15,041 nt of DNA from JBBDRV01 sp040905285. GTDB lineage: Bacteria; Bacteroidota; Rhodothermia; Balneolales; Balneolaceae. Every line of letters begins with the position of its first letter. Position 1 is the first letter of the stretch. Shown here in pieces: positions 1 through 7,965 of this stretch. The notes beneath the pieces are model-generated. The model was not told where the DNA came from, ran no database searches, and saw nothing but the letters and a program-made list of their open reading frames with translations. The position numbers and the translations under genes are program-made. The DNA lies in the NCBI GenBank assembly GCA_040905285.1, contig JBBDRV010000239.1:1-15041 (forward strand), given 5' to 3'.

Positions 1-154
1 ACTCCATTTTGCCCGTTTCCTGGTTGAGTAATTTATTCCTTGTGATGGAATGAAGGCAGACCTCTCCCGATGGACGTCCCTTTATAAATTTCACGTTATA
101 CATCTCGATATACATTACGCAATATTAAATAGATAATTAGCCTATAAGCGGTTT

Positions 155-1003
155 ATGAACAGGAGTATAGATCATATAACGGAATTTCGATTCGTCGGCA
201 TGTCACGAAGTGGTAATCATGCTGTTATTAACTGGATTATAAATCAGCTGCCCGGCAGATACTGTTTTCTGAATTGTGCAGAACCCAAACACAACCCCTT
301 TGCCACTGCACGGCCTCTGAGTGAAGGTGGAAAAACCTACAAAACGAATATCCGGTCGTTTGATCTTAAAGACGAGCAGCAGGGGAAATTTTCCGAGAAG
401 GACTACCTGCTGTATAGCTACGAAGACAGTTTCCTCGGAAGCCTGAATCATCCGTCATTCAAGAAGAACAGGGACCGATGGGTCGGCCGGGCTGCCGTGC
501 TGAAAACTCTTTTGATCCTCCGGGATCCGTTTAATCTGTTTGCCAGTCGTATCAAATCCAATCTTTTACTGGGCCATTATACCTATGGGACGAAACCCAT
601 CTCCCTTCTTGCCCTTAAGCGGATTTACAAGCAGCATGCAAGAGAATTCCTGGGGGAAAAGAAAAATTTGAAAAACAGGGTGCCGGTCAACTTTAACAGC
701 TGGGCAACCAATAAAACGTATCGCCGATCAATTATGGAACAGCTGGATGTTCCTTTTTCCGATAAGGGTTTTCAGAAAGTGAGCAAAGTTGCAGGAGGGA
801 GTTCCTTTGACGGACTGGAGCTATCGGAAAAAGCAAATGAAATGCAGCTGCAAAGCCGGTGGAAAGAATTTGCTGCCGATGAACGCTTCTGGAAACTGTT
901 TGATGCTGAGCTTGCAGACGTCACCAGAAAAATATTCGGTGATATTCCACCTCTCCGGTTCTATATCAAGCATAAAAAACAAGATAAGAAACAGGTAAGA
1001 TGA
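155..1003 (+). CDS. Sulfotransferase-like P-loop protein
   Basis: The product has 282 residues and no signal peptide or membrane segment, so it is probably cytosolic. Near the N-terminus GMSRSGNHAVINWI (residues 15-28) matches the 5'-phosphosulfate-binding loop of PAPS-dependent sulfotransferases. LRDPFNLFASRI (residues 122-133) matches the 3'-phosphate-binding strand and helix, with Arg123 and Ser131 in the expected places. KVAGGSSFDG (211-220) resembles the late nucleotide-binding segment of the family. The expected role is sulfate transfer from PAPS to a sugar, lipid or small metabolite; the acceptor cannot be read from the sequence. ATG 155 is chosen because the alternative Met16 would remove the strand leading into the P-loop. 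There is no clear Shine-Dalgarno sequence. The next gene is a methyltransferase 190 bp downstream, so the two may belong to a surface-glycan or metabolite-modification locus. Family confidence is good; substrate is unknown. Confidence 0.75.
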   Translation: MNRSIDHITEFRFVGMSRSGNHAVINWIINQLPGRYCFLNCAEPKHNPFATARPLSEGGKTYKTNIRSFDLKDEQQGKFSEKDYLLYSYEDSFLGSLNHPSFKKNRDRWVGRAAVLKTLLILRDPFNLFASRIKSNLLLGHYTYGTKPISLLALKRIYKQHAREFLGEKKNLKNRVPVNFNSWATNKTYRRSIMEQLDVPFSDKGFQKVSKVAGGSSFDGLELSEKANEMQLQSRWKEFAADERFWKLFDAELADVTRKIFGDIPPLRFYIKHKKQDKKQVR

Positions 1004-1191
1004 CCTGGGGCGAAGCCGGCCGGAGTCATAAACAGGATCCGCCATACCCGGTGCGGAGAAGATATGGGGGCATCATAAAAAATTCAGATTATTGAAAGAT
1101 CCGGGCATTTCTGAAGGCAGATTCGTGTTTTAAAAGCAGATTGTTTTTCGCGCGATATCATGAACCGGTATTTTCAACACTGTTTTCCCAC

Positions 1192-1986
1192 ATGTCCAGA
1201 CAGCAAAAAAAATCAATAGAGGATTCCCCGTCGCAACCCCAAAAATCGATAGATCAGGATTCTCCGTCGCAATCCCAAAAATCAATAGATCGGGATTTCC
1301 AGAAACAATCCCGCTCCTGCCGTATTTGCAATAGTACAGAAACAGTGTCAGTCGACTCTGTCAATGGCTACGACTTTTATAAATGCAGCAACTGTCTGTT
1401 TATATTTTGTCCCGCCATAGATCGGCAGTACATGAATAAATTATACAATGCCGGATATCACAACAGTGAAGATGGTGCTCCCGAAAAAGGCTGGGCATAT
1501 GATACCGAATTTCTGAAACCAGCTTTTCAACAAATGGAAGACAGGAAAGCAAAAATACTCGATTTTGGTTGTGGAGAGAGCAAACTGCCTGCTGCTCTGA
1601 GAGACCAGGGGCACCAGGTGACCGGAGTGGATATTGCACCTCCGCTTCAGAAACAGGAAAACAGATTGACCGGCGATATTCTGGAGCTCTGTATTTCCGA
1701 AAACCAATTTGATCTGATTTACAGCTATCAGGTATTTGAACATATTCCCGACCCGCTGCCCATTTTAACGGAGTTGTTCAGAATCACCAAAAAAGGTGGG
1801 TTTTTGCTGGTTCATACGGATATGGAGGTGCCCGAACGGTTCGAGAACGGGTTCAGGAACTGGTGGTATATCTCCCCGCCGGATCATTGTGTCTTCTACA
1901 GGAACAGAACCTTTGAGGTCTATCTGCAAGACAAGCCTCATGAACTGGTGTATAAAGATGAAAAATCAGTTATCATGAAAAAATAA
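1192..1986 (+). CDS. Zinc-ribbon class I SAM-dependent methyltransferase
   Basis: From ATG 1192 the protein has 264 residues. Residues about 6-40 are a low-complexity Ser/Gln/Asp/Lys tail made of three tandem repeats. A probable zinc ribbon follows, with Cys43-x2-Cys46 and Cys65-x2-Cys68, as often seen ahead of methyltransferase domains in glycan and secondary-metabolite clusters. The Rossmann methyltransferase core starts at ILDFGCGES (122-130, motif I, SAM binding), continues through VTGVDIAP (143-150, acidic residue for the SAM ribose) and FDLIYSYQVFEHIPD (173-187), and ends with KKGGFLLVHTD (200-210). An in-frame TTG at 1141 would add 17 residues (MFFARYHEPVF...). ATG 1192 is preferred because that extension has no domain support, but this is not certain. 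The C-terminus is short, with little substrate-binding extension. The stop lies 24 bp before the DUF1611 gene, so cotranscription is possible. The acceptor substrate is unknown. Confidence 0.8.
   Translation: MSRQQKKSIEDSPSQPQKSIDQDSPSQSQKSIDRDFQKQSRSCRICNSTETVSVDSVNGYDFYKCSNCLFIFCPAIDRQYMNKLYNAGYHNSEDGAPEKGWAYDTEFLKPAFQQMEDRKAKILDFGCGESKLPAALRDQGHQVTGVDIAPPLQKQENRLTGDILELCISENQFDLIYSYQVFEHIPDPLPILTELFRITKKGGFLLVHTDMEVPERFENGFRNWWYISPPDHCVFYRNRTFEVYLQDKPHELVYKDEKSVIMKK
1208..1312 (+). repeat. Three-unit coding tandem repeat (33/36/36 bp)
   Basis: Units begin with AAAAATC at 1208, 1241 and 1277. The first is one codon shorter than the others (a Gln codon is missing), and the third diverges in its second half. 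They encode KSIEDSPSQPQ, KSIDQDSPSQSQ and KSIDRDFQKQSR at the N-terminus of the methyltransferase. All copies stay in frame, so copy-number change would lengthen or shorten a disordered tail without disrupting the enzyme. Confidence 0.85.
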
Positions 1987-2010
1987 TGTCAAGTAAGTCA
2001 GAGACGCTCA

Positions 2011-3015
2011 ATGATTAGGACTCCCTATTTACTTTTCCTTGGAGACGCACACGATCAGCTGGCTGTCAAAGTAGCCAAAGGCATCTGTGACTGGCGGCCT
2101 GAACATGCAATGGGACAGCTGCGCCTCCCGAACTGCCAGGCTGACCTGGGACTCGGGGATATGACCCTCGGAGAGGCACGGGAGGCCGGTGCCGAAACGA
2201 TGATTATCGGCGTTGCCAACAGGGGTGGTATGATATCCGACTCCTGGAAAGAGATTATGCTGAAGGCTCTTGAAAAAGGGTTTGATCTTGCCTCCGGCCT
2301 TCATACACGGCTTCGCAGCGATTCATCCCTGACAGCGGCAGCCGAGAAGCATGGACGGCAGCTGTTCGATGTTCGTGTGCCGCAAAAAACGTACCCGATA
2401 GCGGATGGGAAGAGGCGGTCCGGCAAACGCTGCCTGGCGGTCGGCACCGACTGTTCTGTCGGCAAGATGTACACGGGTCTGGCCATGGAGCAGGAAATGA
2501 AGGCACGCGGAATGAATGTAAGCTTTCGTGCTACAGGCCAGACCGGGATTCTGATCACCGGCGAAGGGGTACCGATAGACGCCGTTGCCGCGGACTTCAT
2601 GGCAGGGGCTATTGAATGGCTTACACCGGACAATGATCCGGATCACTGGGACCTGATCGAAGGTCAGGGATCTCTGTTCCACGTCTCTTTTTCAGGTGTT
2701 TCCCTGGCACTGATTCACGGCGGACAGCCGGATGTGCTTATCCTCTGCCATGAACCCACACGCAAGCATATGCGCGGGGTACCCGGTTTTCAGCTGCCGG
2801 GTCTGAAGGAGTTGCAGGATCTGTCACTGAAGATGGCCCGAATGATTAATCCGGACTGCCGGGTGGCGGGTATTTCAGTGAATACAGTTGCTCTGCCTGA
2901 AGCTGAGGCAGTGAATTATCTTTCTGAAGTGGAAGCCCGTATGGGCCTGCCCGCCGTCGATCCCTACCGACACGGAGCTGTCCGGCTGGTGGATGCACTT
3001 GAGGGGGATGCATGA
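2011..3015 (+). CDS. dgcN: DUF1611 family P-loop protein, DgcN-type
   Basis: The product is a 334-residue cytosolic protein. Residues about 1-130 form the N-terminal alpha/beta domain of DUF1611. The C-terminal P-loop domain carries AVGTDCSVGKMYT (143-155), a Walker-A-like loop in which the residue after Lys152 is Met rather than Ser/Thr; I recall this as usual for the family. FRATGQTGI (172-180) and LIEGQGSLFH (215-224) are further conserved-looking blocks. In characterised marine bacteria DgcN is described as the N-acetyltransferase that converts D-glutamate to N-acetyl-D-glutamate for racemisation by DgcA. That role is transferred here on family and neighbourhood, not shown. The stop overlaps the epimerase start by ATGA, implying translational coupling and one pathway. 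Many databases call this protein simply 'DUF1611 domain-containing'. The start at ATG 2011 lies directly before a hydrophobic beta strand. This gene and its partner look richer in G+C than both flanks. Confidence 0.8.
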   Translation: MIRTPYLLFLGDAHDQLAVKVAKGICDWRPEHAMGQLRLPNCQADLGLGDMTLGEAREAGAETMIIGVANRGGMISDSWKEIMLKALEKGFDLASGLHTRLRSDSSLTAAAEKHGRQLFDVRVPQKTYPIADGKRRSGKRCLAVGTDCSVGKMYTGLAMEQEMKARGMNVSFRATGQTGILITGEGVPIDAVAADFMAGAIEWLTPDNDPDHWDLIEGQGSLFHVSFSGVSLALIHGGQPDVLILCHEPTRKHMRGVPGFQLPGLKELQDLSLKMARMINPDCRVAGISVNTVALPEAEAVNYLSEVEARMGLPAVDPYRHGAVRLVDALEGDA

Positions 3016-3986
3016 GCAGTCTGAAAATAGATATTCAAGCTGAATCTTTTCCTCTTGCTGACGTGTTTACCATTGCCAGGGGATCACGAACCCACGCTCA
3101 GACCCTGACGGTACGGATTACAAGGGAGGGTTTTACCGGCCGGGGTGAATGTGTTCCCGGTGCCCGGTATGGGGAGACTCCCGACAGCGTTATGGCACAG
3201 ATCAAGTCACTGCCGACTGATTTCAACCGGATTTCTCTGCAGGAACTCCTGCCTGCCGGCGCCGCCCGCAATGCCGTCGACTGCGCCCTGTGGGATCTGG
3301 AAGCAAAAATTCATCAGAAACGCGCATGGAATCTGGCCGGACTGCCGGATCCGGGACCGCTGATCACCGCTTTCACACTGTCGCTGGACACGCCGGAACG
3401 CATGCGGACTGCAGCAGCATACAATGCTCACCGGCCGCTTCTGAAGATCAAACTGGGGACACCCGATGATATGCCCCGACTGGAATCCGTCCGGGCAGGA
3501 GCACCTGAATCACGCATCATTGTCGACGCTAATGAGGGTTGGTCGGCGGAGGTGTACAGGGAGCTGGCACCGCACCTGATACGGTTTGGAGTCACGATGG
3601 TGGAGCAGCCGCTGCCCGCCGGCAGCGACGAGTTTCTGGAAGATACCGAACGTCTCCTGCCGGTCTGTGCGGATGAATCCTGTCGCGACCGGCAAAGCCT
3701 TCCTGCACTGAAAAACCGTTACGATATGATCAATATCAAGCTCGACAAGACCGGCGGACTGACAGAGGCGCTGGCTTTGCGCGAGTCAGCCCGCATCGCC
3801 GGCTTCGATATTATGGTGGGCTGCATGGTTGGATCCTCACTGGCCATGGCGCCGGCTGTGGTGGTTGCGCAAGGCGCCGGCATCGTTGATCTCGACGGTC
3901 CCCTTCTGCTGGCGGAGGATCGGGAACCACCCATCAAATTTGACGAGGCCGGGATACACCCTCCCCCGCCCGGGCTCTGGGGATAA
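3012..3986 (+). CDS. dgcA: Enolase-superfamily epimerase (DgcA / dipeptide epimerase)
   Basis: The product has 324 residues in the muconate-lactonising-enzyme subgroup. An alpha+beta capping domain spans about 3-115, followed by a TIM barrel. Acid/base lysines are seen in LKIKLG (Lys145, Lys147) and in NIKLDKTGG (Lys243). Metal ligands are Asp172 (VDANEG), Glu198 (VEQP) and Asp221 (ADES). An Asp-x-Asp pair is present at 293/295 (VDLDG); in L-Ala-D/L-Glu epimerases such a pair binds the substrate ammonium. The reaction is therefore 1,1-proton transfer, meaning racemisation or epimerisation of a glutamate derivative. With DgcN next door the likely substrate is N-acetyl-D-glutamate, and the alternative is an L-Ala-D-Glu peptide from murein recycling. 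ATG 3012 overlaps the upstream stop by 4 bp. No N-acetylglutamate deacylase or oligopeptide transporter lies beside it in this window, so the substrate remains open. Confidence 0.85.
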   Translation: MSSLKIDIQAESFPLADVFTIARGSRTHAQTLTVRITREGFTGRGECVPGARYGETPDSVMAQIKSLPTDFNRISLQELLPAGAARNAVDCALWDLEAKIHQKRAWNLAGLPDPGPLITAFTLSLDTPERMRTAAAYNAHRPLLKIKLGTPDDMPRLESVRAGAPESRIIVDANEGWSAEVYRELAPHLIRFGVTMVEQPLPAGSDEFLEDTERLLPVCADESCRDRQSLPALKNRYDMINIKLDKTGGLTEALALRESARIAGFDIMVGCMVGSSLAMAPAVVVAQGAGIVDLDGPLLLAEDREPPIKFDEAGIHPPPPGLWG

Positions 3987-4081
3987 GCCTGCATAGATTG
4001 AAGTAAACCAATCAGACACACAGAGAAAAGAGAGTTAGTAGTGGGGAGCCCTGGATACAGAGGGGAATTTATCAACTCTCC

Positions 4082-4130
4082 GTTAGGATGTTAGACTGGT
4101 GGTTAGACTGTTAGACTAACTGGTTAGATC
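4082..4130 (+). repeat. Cluster of GTTAGACT-type short repeats with small dyad
   Basis: Five copies of TTAG(A/G)(C/T), each preceded by G, start at 4083, 4091, 4103, 4111 and 4124. The spacings are 8, 12, 8 and 13 bp. The end of the cluster also forms the perfect dyad CTAAC-TG-GTTAG (4116-4127). It lies 38 bp before the first kinase gene in a 181-bp gap. It could be an operator array, or a strand-slippage repeat of the sort scattered in intergenic DNA. Nothing else in the gap was recognised. Confidence 0.6.
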
Positions 4131-4167
4131 AGGGCAAGGGGATACTAATAAAGAGAAAATTGATCCT

Positions 4168-6099
4168 ATGGATTTTAAAGAGATATTGGATAATCTGCCG
4201 GTAGTTATCTATACAACAGATGCAGAAGGTCGTCTCACATATTTCAATGCTGCAGCCGTCGAATTTTCCGGCCGGGAGCCGGAAGTGGGTACGGACCGCT
4301 GGTGCGTGACCTGGAAGCTCCACAATACTGACGGAACGCTGCTTCCACATAGCCAATCTGCAATGGCTGTTGCACTGCAAGAAGGACGTCCGATTGTTGG
4401 CGCGGAAGCTATTGCAGAACGGCCTGATGGGAAACGCGTGTGGTTCACCTCATCTCCGGTACCAATGTTCGATGATAAAGGGGAGGTCTCCGGGGGAATG
4501 AACATGCTGCTTGATATCTCGGAGCATAAATTCAGGAAACAATCGGATGCTTTACTCAGTGCCATTATTGATAGTTCCGACGATGCGATAATCAGCAAAA
4601 ATTTAGAGGGTATCATTACGAGCTGGAATAACAGTGCGGAACGTATATTCGGCTATTCAGTCAAAGAAATACTGGGGAAGCCGGTCACGGTTCTGATTCC
4701 GGACGATCGGCTGGATGAAGAAATGGTTATTCTGGAAGAACTTAAGCGAGGTAACCGTGTAGATCACTTTGAAACGATCAGGATGCGTAAAGATGGCGTT
4801 CTTCTGCACATTTCTCTGACAATATCACCTGTTTACGATTCCAGTGGGCAAATTGTAGGCGCATCGAAAATCGCACGTGATATTACAGATCGAAAAAAAA
4901 CGGAGGCGAAACTTCAGGCAATGAATGAAACTCTGGAGGCACGTGTAAAAGAGCGAACTACTGCCTTGCTGACCTATCAGGAGCAGCTCAAATCGTTAAC
5001 TTCCGAATTGAGTAAAGCAGAAGAACAAGAGCGGCAACGTCTGGCCGCTGAACTTCATGACAACCTTGGGCAGATCCTTGCCGTCAGCAAGATGAAACTT
5101 GATCTGATGTTAAGAGACCGGCTTCCCGATCGTGCGAATGCTGTAGCGGTTGAAACGGTGGAACTGATGAATAGTGCCATTACCTTTACCCGGGGACTGA
5201 TGACCGATCTGAAACCGCCGCCATCCCTTGAAAAAGAAAGTCTGGCGGCAAACATCGGTTGGATAGCCGATAAAATGAAGAAGCATAAACTTGATGTAAC
5301 TGTCGAAGAAGATGATCAGCCGAAGGTTCTGACAGAAGAGGTGCGCAGAACCCTTTGCCAATGTGTTAGAGAACTGCTTTTCAATGTGATCCAACATGGC
5401 AAGGTGAAAAAAGCCCGAGTGATTCTTTCAGTCATTGACAAACAGGTTCAGGTAGTTATTGAAGATAAAGGGAGAGGCTTCCAATGGAATGGCAAGAGAC
5501 CGGCTCCCACAGAACGTGGTGGATTCGGTCTCTTTAATATTCACGAACGGATGGACTGGCTGGGAGGCCACATGCAGATCTATTCCGAACCGGGAAAGGG
5601 AACGAAGATTACACTTTTGGTCCCGAGTACGAATGTTGAACCATCTACTGCCACAGAGAATAAGAATTCGGGCATGCCGGAGCATGAGCCAACGGTGATT
5701 ACCGGTGACAAACGAGTCAAAGTCCTGCTTGTAGATGATCATAAGATGGTGCGTACAGGTCTTAAGAACCTGATTGAGGAAGAGAAAGATTTGTTTGTAG
5801 TAGCGGAGGCAACAACAGGTAAGGAGGCCATTGAGCAGACTCGGAAAATGCATCCGGATGTTATTGTCATGGATGTTAATATGCCGGAAATGAATGGGAT
5901 TGAGGCGACGCAAATCATTACCTCATACAATACCAATGTTCGAATTATAGGCTTGTCTCTTCATGAAAAAAAGGATGTTATTGAAGCCATGAAACGTGCC
6001 GGTGCTTCAGCCTATCTAACCAAAACAGAGGCTTTTGAATCCCTGTCGGCTGTCATTCGAAGTGAAGCTGCAGTCACCGGAACATTGTATATTACCTGA
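4168..6099 (+). CDS. PAS-PAS-HisKA_3 histidine kinase fused to a receiver
   Basis: The 643-residue protein has no membrane segment. PAS domain 1 spans about 5-117 and PAS domain 2 about 128-242. A coiled coil follows (about 243-290), then a NarX/DegS-type HisKA_3 dimerisation helix with EEQERQRLAAELHDNLGQ and phospho-acceptor His297. The ATPase domain has an N-box with Asn406 (RELLFNVIQHG), a G1 box DKGRGF (433-438) and a G2 box GGFGLFNIHERM (451-462). After a linker (about 488-515) a NarL/FixJ-type receiver starts at VKVLLVDDHKMVRTG, with Asp523/Asp524, phospho-acceptor Asp569, Ser597 and Lys619. The LuxR-type helix-turn-helix that normally follows such a receiver is absent; the protein stops about 24 residues after Lys619. 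The signal is probably cytosolic and sensed by the PAS domains. ATG 4168 starts right before the first PAS strand. The phosphate may stay in cis or pass to another protein; the downstream kinases and receiver are natural candidates. Confidence 0.9.
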   Translation: MDFKEILDNLPVVIYTTDAEGRLTYFNAAAVEFSGREPEVGTDRWCVTWKLHNTDGTLLPHSQSAMAVALQEGRPIVGAEAIAERPDGKRVWFTSSPVPMFDDKGEVSGGMNMLLDISEHKFRKQSDALLSAIIDSSDDAIISKNLEGIITSWNNSAERIFGYSVKEILGKPVTVLIPDDRLDEEMVILEELKRGNRVDHFETIRMRKDGVLLHISLTISPVYDSSGQIVGASKIARDITDRKKTEAKLQAMNETLEARVKERTTALLTYQEQLKSLTSELSKAEEQERQRLAAELHDNLGQILAVSKMKLDLMLRDRLPDRANAVAVETVELMNSAITFTRGLMTDLKPPPSLEKESLAANIGWIADKMKKHKLDVTVEEDDQPKVLTEEVRRTLCQCVRELLFNVIQHGKVKKARVILSVIDKQVQVVIEDKGRGFQWNGKRPAPTERGGFGLFNIHERMDWLGGHMQIYSEPGKGTKITLLVPSTNVEPSTATENKNSGMPEHEPTVITGDKRVKVLLVDDHKMVRTGLKNLIEEEKDLFVVAEATTGKEAIEQTRKMHPDVIVMDVNMPEMNGIEATQIITSYNTNVRIIGLSLHEKKDVIEAMKRAGASAYLTKTEAFESLSAVIRSEAAVTGTLYIT

Positions 6100-6161
6100 A
6101 TAGCAGGCAATATCGACCTTCTCGTATAATCCACCGACCAACTTATTCCTAAACGATTGTA

Positions 6162-7493
6162 ATGGATGCAAAAACAGCAGAAAAAAAACTAAGAAAACTA
6201 TACCAGGAGGAAAAGGAAAAGCGGCTTCGCATTGAACAAATCAACCGTCACTTAAAGCTTTTAGAAGAGGTCGGGGATATCTTTGCGGAAGATCAGCTTA
6301 ATTATCATCCATCTCTGGCAAAGGTTACTAAATTATTAGTGAAGGATATATCTCACATTTGCTCTTTTGATATTCTGGAAAATGATCGGCTGGAAAGAGT
6401 TGCTCAGGAAGTCAATATCTCTTCTGAGAAAAAGAAAGTACTGCAGCAAATCCGGAAAAAATACCCGGATTGGTTTCATAATCTGGACATTCTGCAGACG
6501 GTGATAAAAGAGGGAAGATCTTTTGTCAAAAACCGACTGACCAAAGAGGAAATAAAAGAACTGACACAGGATCAGAAGCGGTTTGAATTGATAGATACGT
6601 TGGAGGTCCGGTCCTATTTCATTTTGCCACTTAAAGTAAAAAATAAGGTTCTTGGAGCTATTACACTGGTTGTACTGAAGGATGGCCGTGATTTTATAGA
6701 TTATGATGTGTCATTTTTATCTGAACTGGCGAGTAAAGTGGCACTGCACCTCGAAAACAGCCTGATGAATCGGGAACTGGAAAGCCGGATCAAAAAACGC
6801 ACGAAAGAGTTGGAAAGCGCTAATGAAGAACTGGAGTTGTTTAGTTATGGCGTTTCTCATGATTTGCGGACACCTCTCCGGGCGATAGGTGGCTATACAA
6901 GCCTGCTTGTTGAAGATTACCTGGATCAGCTTGATGAAGATGGAAGAACGTTTCTGATGACTGTATATGATGAGGCCCAGCGAATGGGAGAATTGATTGA
7001 TGATCTGCTGGCTTTTTCACGACTCAGCCGCACGGAGAAGGTGGGGCAATTTTTTTCCATGAAATCTCTTATTCAACAAAGTATCGATGAAGTATTGGCC
7101 ATCACGGATATGGAACCGACTATAGAAATAGGAGATTTAGCAGATGTACATGGTGATCCAAAGTTGCTGCGACAGGTGTGGGTAAATCTGCTGAGCAATG
7201 CTGTCAAATATCGAAAGACAAATCATATTCCCCGGATCTCTATTGGAAGTCGTGAGGATGATCAAAAAAATCAAGTTGTCTACTTCATCAAAGACGATGG
7301 AGTCGGGTTCGACATGAAGTATGCCGATAAACTATTCGGCGTGTTTCAACGGCTTCACGACGATGACGAATTTGAAGGAACCGGCATTGGCCTGGCTTTG
7401 ACCCGGCGCATCATCAACCGGCATGGCGGCAGGATATGGGCAGAAAGCGAGCTGGACAAGGGAAGTATTTTTTACTTTACTCTTAAAAATTAA
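6162..7493 (+). CDS. Soluble GAF-domain sensor histidine kinase
   Basis: The 443-residue protein has no transmembrane segment. Residues about 3-45 form a charged coiled coil, followed by a GAF-like sensory domain (about 50-200, with a typical late strand KVLGAITLVVLKDG at 162-175). A signalling helix (200-225) leads to a HisKA domain FSYGVSHDLRTPLRAIGGY, with phospho-acceptor His233, close to the phytochrome and Rcp1-partner type. The ATPase domain has an N-box with Asn346 (VNLLSNAVKY), DDGVGFD (378-384), an F-box LFGVFQRLH (391-399) and GTGIGL (406-411), so it should be catalytically competent. The GAF domain shows no obvious chromophore-binding Cys in the usual phytochrome context, so light sensing is not supported. 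The stop lies 15 bp before a stand-alone Rcp1-like receiver, its probable phosphotransfer partner. The gap to the preceding kinase gene is 62 bp. Confidence 0.9.
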   Translation: MDAKTAEKKLRKLYQEEKEKRLRIEQINRHLKLLEEVGDIFAEDQLNYHPSLAKVTKLLVKDISHICSFDILENDRLERVAQEVNISSEKKKVLQQIRKKYPDWFHNLDILQTVIKEGRSFVKNRLTKEEIKELTQDQKRFELIDTLEVRSYFILPLKVKNKVLGAITLVVLKDGRDFIDYDVSFLSELASKVALHLENSLMNRELESRIKKRTKELESANEELELFSYGVSHDLRTPLRAIGGYTSLLVEDYLDQLDEDGRTFLMTVYDEAQRMGELIDDLLAFSRLSRTEKVGQFFSMKSLIQQSIDEVLAITDMEPTIEIGDLADVHGDPKLLRQVWVNLLSNAVKYRKTNHIPRISIGSREDDQKNQVVYFIKDDGVGFDMKYADKLFGVFQRLHDDDEFEGTGIGLALTRRIINRHGGRIWAESELDKGSIFYFTLKN

Positions 7494-7508
7494 TTATAAA
7501 TACCATTG

Positions 7509-7955
7509 ATGTCTGATAAAAAAGTTGAAGTTTTACTGTGTGAAGACAATAAACGTGATGCGGATTTGACATTACGAGCGCTTAAAAAGCGCAAATTGGC
7601 CAATAACGTGGTGTGGGTAAAAAACGGAGAGCAGGCTTTACACTACCTCTTTGCAGAAGGGAAATACAAAGACAGATCCGTAAAGGATACTCCCGGCGTA
7701 ATTCTACTGGATCTCAAGATGCCTAAAATTGGTGGTATTGAAGTTCTCAGGGAAGTGCGCTCTAATCCGGATACCAGACATATACCGGTTGTTATCATGA
7801 CTTCATCAGAGGAAGAGCAGGATGTCTTGCAAAGTTATGATTTGGGAGTGAACAGCTACATCGTCAAGCCGGTAAATTTCGTCAAATTTATGGATTCCAT
7901 TTCTGATGTAGGATTTTACTGGTTACTGCTTAACAAGCCACCTCATATCCGATAA
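7509..7955 (+). CDS. Stand-alone Rcp1-like response regulator receiver
   Basis: The protein has 148 residues and consists of a single CheY-like receiver domain with no output domain. Acidic pocket residues Glu12/Asp13 (LLCEDNKRDADL), phospho-acceptor Asp68 (LLDLKMPK), Thr98/Ser99 (VVIMTSSEEE) and Lys120 (YIVKPVNF) are all present. The long loop between beta-3 and the phospho-Asp (AEGKYKDRSVKDTPG) and the VNFVKFMDSI segment are typical of the Rcp1 family, which receives phosphate from phytochrome-like kinases. A TTG three bases upstream (7506) is possible but ATG 7509 is preferred. The gene sits 15 bp after a HisKA kinase and 10 bp before a receiver-PAS-PAS-HisKA_2 kinase, so it is probably the shuttle protein of an operon-encoded phosphorelay. 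It might also bind a partner directly on phosphorylation. Confidence 0.93.
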   Translation: MSDKKVEVLLCEDNKRDADLTLRALKKRKLANNVVWVKNGEQALHYLFAEGKYKDRSVKDTPGVILLDLKMPKIGGIEVLREVRSNPDTRHIPVVIMTSSEEEQDVLQSYDLGVNSYIVKPVNFVKFMDSISDVGFYWLLLNKPPHIR

Positions 7956-7965
7956 AGGGTCCATT

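Noticed and set aside
1..154. Left-edge sequence as the end of an upstream gene or the start of a minus-strand one
   Set aside because: All plus frames close within about 50 bases. A minus-strand ATG at 5-7 leaves only two codons in view, so neither can be supported.
4082..4130. CRISPR-like array
   Set aside because: The repeats are only about 8 bp and the spacers 0-5 bp, with no cas genes nearby.
6162..7493. Phytochrome identity for the GAF kinase
   Set aside because: The kinase core is phytochrome-like and an Rcp1-like receiver follows, but the protein lacks a PHY domain and any visible chromophore-binding Cys motif.
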